Of a DNA stretch of 38,972 nucleotides, positions 34,984-38,972 are shown piece after piece (the stretch's first letter is position 1; each line of letters starts with the position of its first letter). The stretch is from contig CANHZI010000020.1 in NCBI GenBank assembly GCA_947464955.1, forward strand, positions 1 through 38,972, given 5' to 3'. This stretch comes from Oxalobacteraceae bacterium. Its GTDB lineage: Bacteria > Pseudomonadota > Gammaproteobacteria > Burkholderiales > Burkholderiaceae_D. A program made the translations under genes and the position numbers. The notes below the pieces were generated by a model that worked only from the letters and a program-made list of their open reading frames with translations, was not told the origin of the DNA and searched no databases.

Positions 34984-36450
34984 ATGTTTAGCACCTTAAG
35001 TACCATCGCCGCTTCCAGTTTGATCGCCATCGTCACCCAAGACCAGGCAGCACTCAGAGCCTCACCTCGCGATAGTGCTCAGCAACAAGTCGTCCTATGG
35101 CAAGGCGATAGCCTCGAAATTCGTGGCGAGCGCATGGACTATTTGCAGGTATATGACCATAGACGTGAACGCGCTGGCTTCATCAAAGCGAGTCAAGTGC
35201 GCTTGGTCAGAACCGAAGCCGATGGTGCCGCTGAAAGTATGTCAGTGATCCGTTTTCTGCGCGACACACCTGGCTCCGAAGCTCTCGGCATTAGCTACGC
35301 TGCCGCCTATTTGAAAGCCGCACCAGCGAATCAAATCAACGCTGAAATCTTTGATGCGTTAGGTAGCATGGCCGAGCGTTTAGCACGCCGCTCGACGAAT
35401 TTACAAGCGCAGACCGGAAGCACAAAGCCAAACAAACAAATGGAAACCGCGATTGCAGCGCACTTAGAAGTGGCGACCTACTACGGTGTGCAATTCAAAA
35501 GCTTTGAACGCGAAGGCCGTATTCAACTTTGCTATGACGGTGAGGCTTTTCGCCGTGTCTTAGCCATGAACGCAAGCGACGAACAAAAGGCCCGTGCCGC
35601 ACTAGCGCTAACACGTTCGGAATGTATCGATCCGGCGACCAGACCATTAGAAAAATCTGCGATCGACACCTGGCGTGCCGATGTGTTGGACCGTGTAGAG
35701 ACAAGTAAATTACCAGAACAACTAAAGAATCGTATCAAAATGCGTAAAGCAACAGTATGGTCGGCAATCGCCTTTCAACGTGCGCGGAAAGCGGAAAACA
35801 AAGATGAAATGAACAAGGATGTACAAGCAGCCGGCAATCGCGCCGTACTTGAATTAGCTTCCATCAACAAAGAAGAATTAAGTGACGAAGACAAATTCAG
35901 CTATACCGACACAGGCATTCGTGCCGGCACTTCACGTTGGGCGGCAGAACTTGCAATGCAAAACAAAAGTACATTAAAAATCGTCACTAGCGCTGGTGAA
36001 CCTGGTGAAACTTGCGTCCATCTGATCGACGCTAAACATGACTTGAAGAATCCCTTAGCTAAACGTTGTACTTACAGCGTAGTATGGTCACACTCAGCGC
36101 GCGCGAATACCCATAGCACCGCACTCACACTCGCCGTACAACCGATGGAAAGTTGGCGTGAATTATGGCTATTCCATCAAACAAGTAACGGCTGGATCAT
36201 TGACGTTCTGCCACCAGCCAATACCGATCCACAGTTAGGCTATGTCGAATTCGCAGGTTGGGTGCCAGCGACAAATAAAATGCTGGTAGCGCGCGAGGCG
36301 AAAGTCGATGGCGTCTTTAAACGTCGATTTGAGGTCATTAATATGGATACGCTGCAGGCAGAAAACGGTGCTGACAATCCTTCCTCATTGAGCACCTTCT
36401 ACAAATGGCAAGATGCTATATGGAAGAGTCAGACCTTGAGTCTACGCTAA
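34984..36450 (+). CDS. SH3-domain protein of unknown function, possibly exported
   Basis: 488 aa. A short hydrophobic N-terminus (LSTIAASSLIAIV) could be a weak signal peptide. Residues about 18-78 resemble a bacterial SH3 domain (AALRASPRDSAQQQVVLWQGDSLEIRGERMDYLQVYDHRRERAGFIKASQVRLV), the kind found in cell-wall and periplasmic proteins. The following 400 residues (helical, then a beta-rich segment with VHLIDAKHDLKNPLAKRCTYSVVWSHS and GWIIDVLPP) match nothing I recognise. It lies 70 bases after the SPFH gene, separated by a tandem repeat, and ends before a strong hairpin, so the two likely form a unit. Function not assigned. Confidence 0.75.
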   Translation: MFSTLSTIAASSLIAIVTQDQAALRASPRDSAQQQVVLWQGDSLEIRGERMDYLQVYDHRRERAGFIKASQVRLVRTEADGAAESMSVIRFLRDTPGSEALGISYAAAYLKAAPANQINAEIFDALGSMAERLARRSTNLQAQTGSTKPNKQMETAIAAHLEVATYYGVQFKSFEREGRIQLCYDGEAFRRVLAMNASDEQKARAALALTRSECIDPATRPLEKSAIDTWRADVLDRVETSKLPEQLKNRIKMRKATVWSAIAFQRARKAENKDEMNKDVQAAGNRAVLELASINKEELSDEDKFSYTDTGIRAGTSRWAAELAMQNKSTLKIVTSAGEPGETCVHLIDAKHDLKNPLAKRCTYSVVWSHSARANTHSTALTLAVQPMESWRELWLFHQTSNGWIIDVLPPANTDPQLGYVEFAGWVPATNKMLVAREAKVDGVFKRRFEVINMDTLQAENGADNPSSLSTFYKWQDAIWKSQTLSLR

Positions 36451-36468
36451 CGTGTGATTTGCTGTATA

Positions 36469-36500
36469 AAGAAGGGCTCGCCTCTGGAGCCCTTCTTCAC
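36469..36500 (+). terminator. Terminator hairpin after the SH3 gene
   Basis: AAGAAGGGCTC, a 7-base loop, then GAGCCCTTCTT: a perfect 11-pair stem that begins 18 bases after the stop codon. The T-tract is only the CTTCTTC end of the stem, so efficiency is uncertain. Confidence 0.75.
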
Positions 36501-36687
36501 ACCAACAGAAAGAATCAGCGTCATCGTCTGCAAATCCTGTTTACATTCTTCCACATCATGAATCTTTCAATCTTCGAGGTATCGTCTCCGATCAGTGACA
36601 CAGGGTTCATCGTTGAATTAATCACAGGAGCAGAATTCGATTCAGATCGGCAAAAAACTGAGCCGTACCCTTGGATGATGTGAGAAT

Positions 36688-36707
36688 GCCAGCTTTGTAA
36701 AGCTGGC
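36688..36707. repeat. Inverted repeat GCCAGCTTT / AAAGCTGGC
   Basis: A perfect 9-base inverted repeat with a 2-base centre, in the gap between the SH3 and merR-like genes. No T-run follows on either strand, so it is not a typical intrinsic terminator. Confidence 0.7.
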
Positions 36708-36776
36708 ACAATAAGCTGGTTTCGCCACACTCGTGTTGAACTATAGGGCCTTTGGTAGCATTCATCATCATGACCG

Positions 36777-36801
36777 ATGTACTTGATCCCATAGAGTACA
36801 T
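36777..36801. repeat. Inverted repeat ATGTACT-N11-AGTACAT
   Basis: Seven-base arms at 36777-36783 and 36795-36801. Arm length and spacing are compatible with a dimeric regulator site, but no promoter or gene start lies next to it. Confidence 0.55.
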
Positions 36802-36807
36802 TTAAAA

Positions 36808-36824
36808 TTATCGGTCACCGATAA
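36808..36824. repeat. Palindrome TTATCGGT-C-ACCGATAA
   Basis: A 17-base palindrome with perfect 8-base arms around one central base, seven bases after the preceding inverted repeat. It looks like an operator-type site or an orphan binding site. Confidence 0.65.
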
Positions 36825-36873
36825 ATTGGCCGACACTGCAGCTACCGCGCGAAATCAAAAGGCAACGATAGCC

Positions 36874-36902
36874 AGAAAAAAAGCCGGAACTAAGTTCCGG
36901 CT
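36874..36902 (-). terminator. Intrinsic terminator of the ihfA-merR transcript
   Basis: Read on the minus strand, AGCCGGAAC, a 3-base loop and GTTCCGGCT form a perfect 9-pair stem followed immediately by TTTTTTTC, a textbook terminator starting five bases after the merR-like stop codon. Confidence 0.93.
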
Positions 36903-36906
36903 CTTC

Positions 36907-37281
36907 TCATAATTTTAGTAAGCTAAGTAGTGCTTGTAACTCTGATCGAATTTGTCCCAAGCTCAGTGGATCATTATTCGTCTGCTCTACTTTCACTTCT
37001 TCGTGCGTCGCCTGATTATTGAGTTTGTTGCGCGCACCATTGATGGTAAAACCTTGATCATAAAGTAGTTCGCGTATACGACGAATCAGTAGTACTTCGT
37101 GATGCTGATAATAACGACGATTTCCGCGGCGCTTTACTGGCTTAAGTTGGGCAAACTCTTGCTCCCAATAGCGCAATACATGCGGTTTTACACCGCATAA
37201 ATCACTCACCTCACCAATCGTAAAATACCGTTTGGCGGGGATAGGCGGCAGCACGAAATTTTCCATGGCGGCGTCACTCAT
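36907..37281 (-). CDS. MerR-family transcriptional regulator
   Basis: 124 aa. The N-terminal winged helix-turn-helix reads YFTIGEVSDLCGVKPHVLRYWEQEFAQLKPVKRRGNRRYYQHHEVLLIRRIRELLYDQGFTINGARNKL (residues about 18-87), which is clear MerR type. The C-terminal 35 residues are short and lack metal-binding Cys or an obvious ligand domain, so the effector is unknown. It follows ihfA by eight bases, the conserved place in betaproteobacteria, and is probably cotranscribed with it. Confidence 0.93.
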   Translation of the reverse strand: MSDAAMENFVLPPIPAKRYFTIGEVSDLCGVKPHVLRYWEQEFAQLKPVKRRGNRRYYQHHEVLLIRRIRELLYDQGFTINGARNKLNNQATHEEVKVEQTNNDPLSLGQIRSELQALLSLLKL

Positions 37282-37289
37282 ATCGACAA

Positions 37290-37715
37290 TTAGGCTGCGT
37301 TAGCCACGTTAAATTGACTTGGTGTGTGGAGATCTTCCACCATACCTTTAAGCTTTTGACTGGCATGGAAAGTCACAACACGACGCGCTGTAATCGGGAT
37401 CTCTTCCCCTGTTTTTGGATTGCGACCTGGACGTTGTGGTTTATCACGCAATTGAAAATTGCCGAAGCCAGACAGCTTTACTTCAGCACCCCGCTCTAGG
37501 GCATCACGAATTTCACCAAAAAACGTTTCGACCATATCTTTCGCTTCGCGCTTATTCAAACCAACTTGCTCGAACAAGAGTTCAGCGAGCTCAGCTTTAG
37601 TCAAGGTCGGCAAATCTTTCTCCGCCTTCGATCGCGCTTGTGCTTCACGCACAGCCCGTTTCAAATCTTCGTCCAGCAAAGTTTGAAGATCTGCAGGATT
37701 TACTTCGTTTATCAT
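37290..37715 (-). CDS. ihfA: Integration host factor subunit alpha
   Basis: 141 aa. The conserved core from about residue 37 ([90 protein letters not shown]) includes the DNA-intercalating [10 protein letters not shown] arm. The N-terminal 36 residues (acidic/Lys-rich) are an extension absent from the enterobacterial 99-aa protein but common among Burkholderiales. The ATG at 37715 is consistent with that. IHF bends DNA and affects replication, recombination and sigma54 promoters. It lies downstream of pheT, as in other proteobacteria, across a 177-base gap. Confidence 0.96.
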   Translation of the reverse strand: MINEVNPADLQTLLDEDLKRAVREAQARSKAEKDLPTLTKAELAELLFEQVGLNKREAKDMVETFFGEIRDALERGAEVKLSGFGNFQLRDKPQRPGRNPKTGEEIPITARRVVTFHASQKLKGMVEDLHTPSQFNVANAA

Positions 37716-37786
37716 TGTGAACCCATCTCTGTATCTGTTTTTCTTGTATGTACCGCACTACAGAAAATCACATCTAATTAGCGCTC

Positions 37787-37840
37787 AAAAAACACTTTGA
37801 CGCTCTACCCTGCCTTGCATTCTGGCATTGAGAGCGTCAA
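37787..37840 (-). terminator. Hairpin between pheT and ihfA, possible terminator or attenuator
   Basis: On the minus strand TTGACGCTCT and AGAGCGTCAA form a 10-pair stem around a 24-base loop that itself contains TGCC/GGCA. The sequence then runs AGTG and TTTTTT. It lies about 50 bases past the pheT stop codon. Full or partial termination would separate pheT from ihfA. Confidence 0.6.
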
Positions 37841-37892
37841 GCTTTGTACGATTATTTAAATAAAAACCTTAAATAAAAACTTTATTTAATAT

Positions 37893-38972
37893 TTAACGTA
37901 GTCTTGCCGAAACAGCCGCAGCCGCAGCGTTGACTAAAGCAGTCATTGCTTGCTCAACTGTTTCATCTTGTAAGGTATTCTGAGTATCTTGCAAGCTAAA
38001 GCGGAATGCAAGACTTTTCTCATCATTTTCCAAACCTTTGCCACGATATTCATCAAATAAAACAAGGTCTTGCACGATTTTGCAAGAATCTGCTTTCTTT
38101 ATTTCCGCGTGGAAAACATCAACCAAACTTTGCACACTCACAGACTGCTTGACGACCAAGGCTAAATCACGGGTCACCGCTTGGAATTTAGAAATGTCAC
38201 GATGACTCGGCAGACTGACCGCTTGCAAGGCATCGGCAGCGACTTCAAACACGATAGGCGCGAATGGCAAATCATATTTCTGTTGCAAGCGTGGATGCAG
38301 TTCTCCAATGAGACCAATGACTTTACCATCGCATTCAACTGTTGCAGCACGTCCTGGATGTAATGCAGGATGATCAATCTTGTTGAAGCGTAGAACTTTC
38401 GGCGCGAACAAGTTTTCCAGATCCGCTTTGACATCGAAGAAATCAACATTACGTGTTGGCATACCCCACTGCTCTTCCGCAACAGGGCCGTAAGCGAGTG
38501 CCGCCAAACGTTTCGGTTGATCGTAGCCGGCAACGCTTAAAGGACCGTCTTGTACTTTTTCATCGCGCAGATAAACTGCAGCCAATTCAAAAATACGAAC
38601 GCGATTAATTTTACGATTCAGGTTATAACGCGCATTGGCAACCAAGCTTGCGATCAAACTGGTACGCATCACACTCATTTGACTCGCAATCGGATTTTGC
38701 AATTTGATCGCTTGATCGTTATTGCAGAAGTCTTTTTCCCAGGCTTCTTCAACAAAGCTATAGTTGACGACTTCTTGGTAATCCATATCCGCAATTTGAC
38801 GGCGCAAAGTAAATGCCGAACGCGTATTCTCTGGCGCGATCAACATCGCGTTTGGCGCAACCGGTGGCAAGGAAGGAATATTTTCAAAACCAAACACGCG
38901 CACCACTTCTTCGATCAAATCTTCTTCGATTTCGATATCGAAACGATAGGATGGTGGCGTCACAGAAAACAA
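37893..38972 (-). CDS. pheT: Phenylalanyl-tRNA synthetase beta subunit, C-terminal part (partial)
   Basis: 359 codons are open to the window edge; the initial Met in the track is a TTG inside the gene. The fragment starts in the B5 domain (VTPPSYRFDIEIEEDLIEEVVRVFGFENIP), continues through the inactive synthetase-like core (PIASQMSVMRTSLIASLVANARYNLNRK, HPALHPGRAATVECDGKVIGLIGELHP) and ends with the FDX-ACB anticodon-binding domain (SKFQAVTRDLALVVKQSVSVQSLVDVF through SLAFRFSLQD). With PheS it charges tRNA-Phe. About half of the usual 800-residue protein lies outside the window. Followed by ihfA on the same strand. Confidence 0.97.
   Translation of the reverse strand: MFSVTPPSYRFDIEIEEDLIEEVVRVFGFENIPSLPPVAPNAMLIAPENTRSAFTLRRQIADMDYQEVVNYSFVEEAWEKDFCNNDQAIKLQNPIASQMSVMRTSLIASLVANARYNLNRKINRVRIFELAAVYLRDEKVQDGPLSVAGYDQPKRLAALAYGPVAEEQWGMPTRNVDFFDVKADLENLFAPKVLRFNKIDHPALHPGRAATVECDGKVIGLIGELHPRLQQKYDLPFAPIVFEVAADALQAVSLPSHRDISKFQAVTRDLALVVKQSVSVQSLVDVFHAEIKKADSCKIVQDLVLFDEYRGKGLENDEKSLAFRFSLQDTQNTLQDETVEQAMTALVNAAAAAVSARLR

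Larger units (their letters stand above)
36451..36906. other. Intergenic region with several inverted repeats, no gene seen
   Basis: About 450 bases between the SH3 gene and the merR-like gene (convergent). It contains terminators for both neighbours and three further inverted repeats listed separately. ORF-track entries here (36405-36683, 36521-36730) show no recognisable protein features. I checked both strands for a proline tRNA, which follows merR in some Burkholderiales, and saw none. Confidence 0.6.

Noticed and set aside
36460-36906. tRNA gene (proline) downstream of merR
   Set aside because: Neither strand shows a cloverleaf or a TTCGAATC-type T-loop in this gap.

Overview
The window looks like chromosome of a motile betaproteobacterium of the Burkholderiales, most like Oxalobacteraceae (Undibacterium-type). 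This is inferred from gene order (pheT-ihfA-merR, FlhX next to an extra FliK, fliE divergent from fliF), protein sequences and moderate GC; no rRNA is present to confirm it. No tRNA, rRNA, CRISPR array or insertion sequence was recognised.

Region 1 (1-8762). After the tail of a GGDEF protein comes an eight-gene minus-strand operon transcribed away from the flagellin gene. In transcription order it encodes a TPR/GT41 (OGT/SPINDLY-like) glycosyltransferase, glucose-1-phosphate cytidylyltransferase, CDP-glucose 4,6-dehydratase, an RmlC-like epimerase, a TylC3/NovU-type sugar C-methyltransferase, a DegT-type sugar aminotransferase, a NeuD-type N-acyltransferase and a CmcI-family (probable O-methyl) transferase. 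Several genes overlap by 1, 4 or 16 bases. Together they predict a CDP-linked, C-methylated, N-acylated 4-amino-6-deoxyhexose. Position next to fliC, with a protein O-glycosyltransferase leading the operon, suggests a flagellin glycosylation island.

Region 2 (8763-16334). Late flagellar genes: fliC (behind a sigma28-type promoter and long leader), flaG, fliD (second, very good sigma28 promoter), fliS, fliT, a second FliK-like gene, flhX (stand-alone FlhB C-terminal domain) and a YcgR-like PilZ protein.

Region 3 (16406-28783). Basal-body and export genes: fliE (minus) divergent from fliF-G-H-I-J-K and then fliL-M-N-O-P-Q-R, tightly packed and largely overlapping. This is the standard MS ring, switch, export ATPase and export gate set.

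Region 4 (28831-36450). A bifunctional NAD(P)H-hydrate repair enzyme (nnr), then a convergent two-component system (OmpR-type regulator and histidine kinase, ATGA-coupled). Divergent from it are a membrane SPFH/band-7 protein and an exported SH3-domain protein of unknown role. The kinase has a large periplasmic domain with a calcium-loop-like acidic motif.

Region 5 (36451-38972). A 450-base gap with several inverted repeats, then the minus-strand genes merR-like, ihfA and the 3' part of pheT, which runs off the window.
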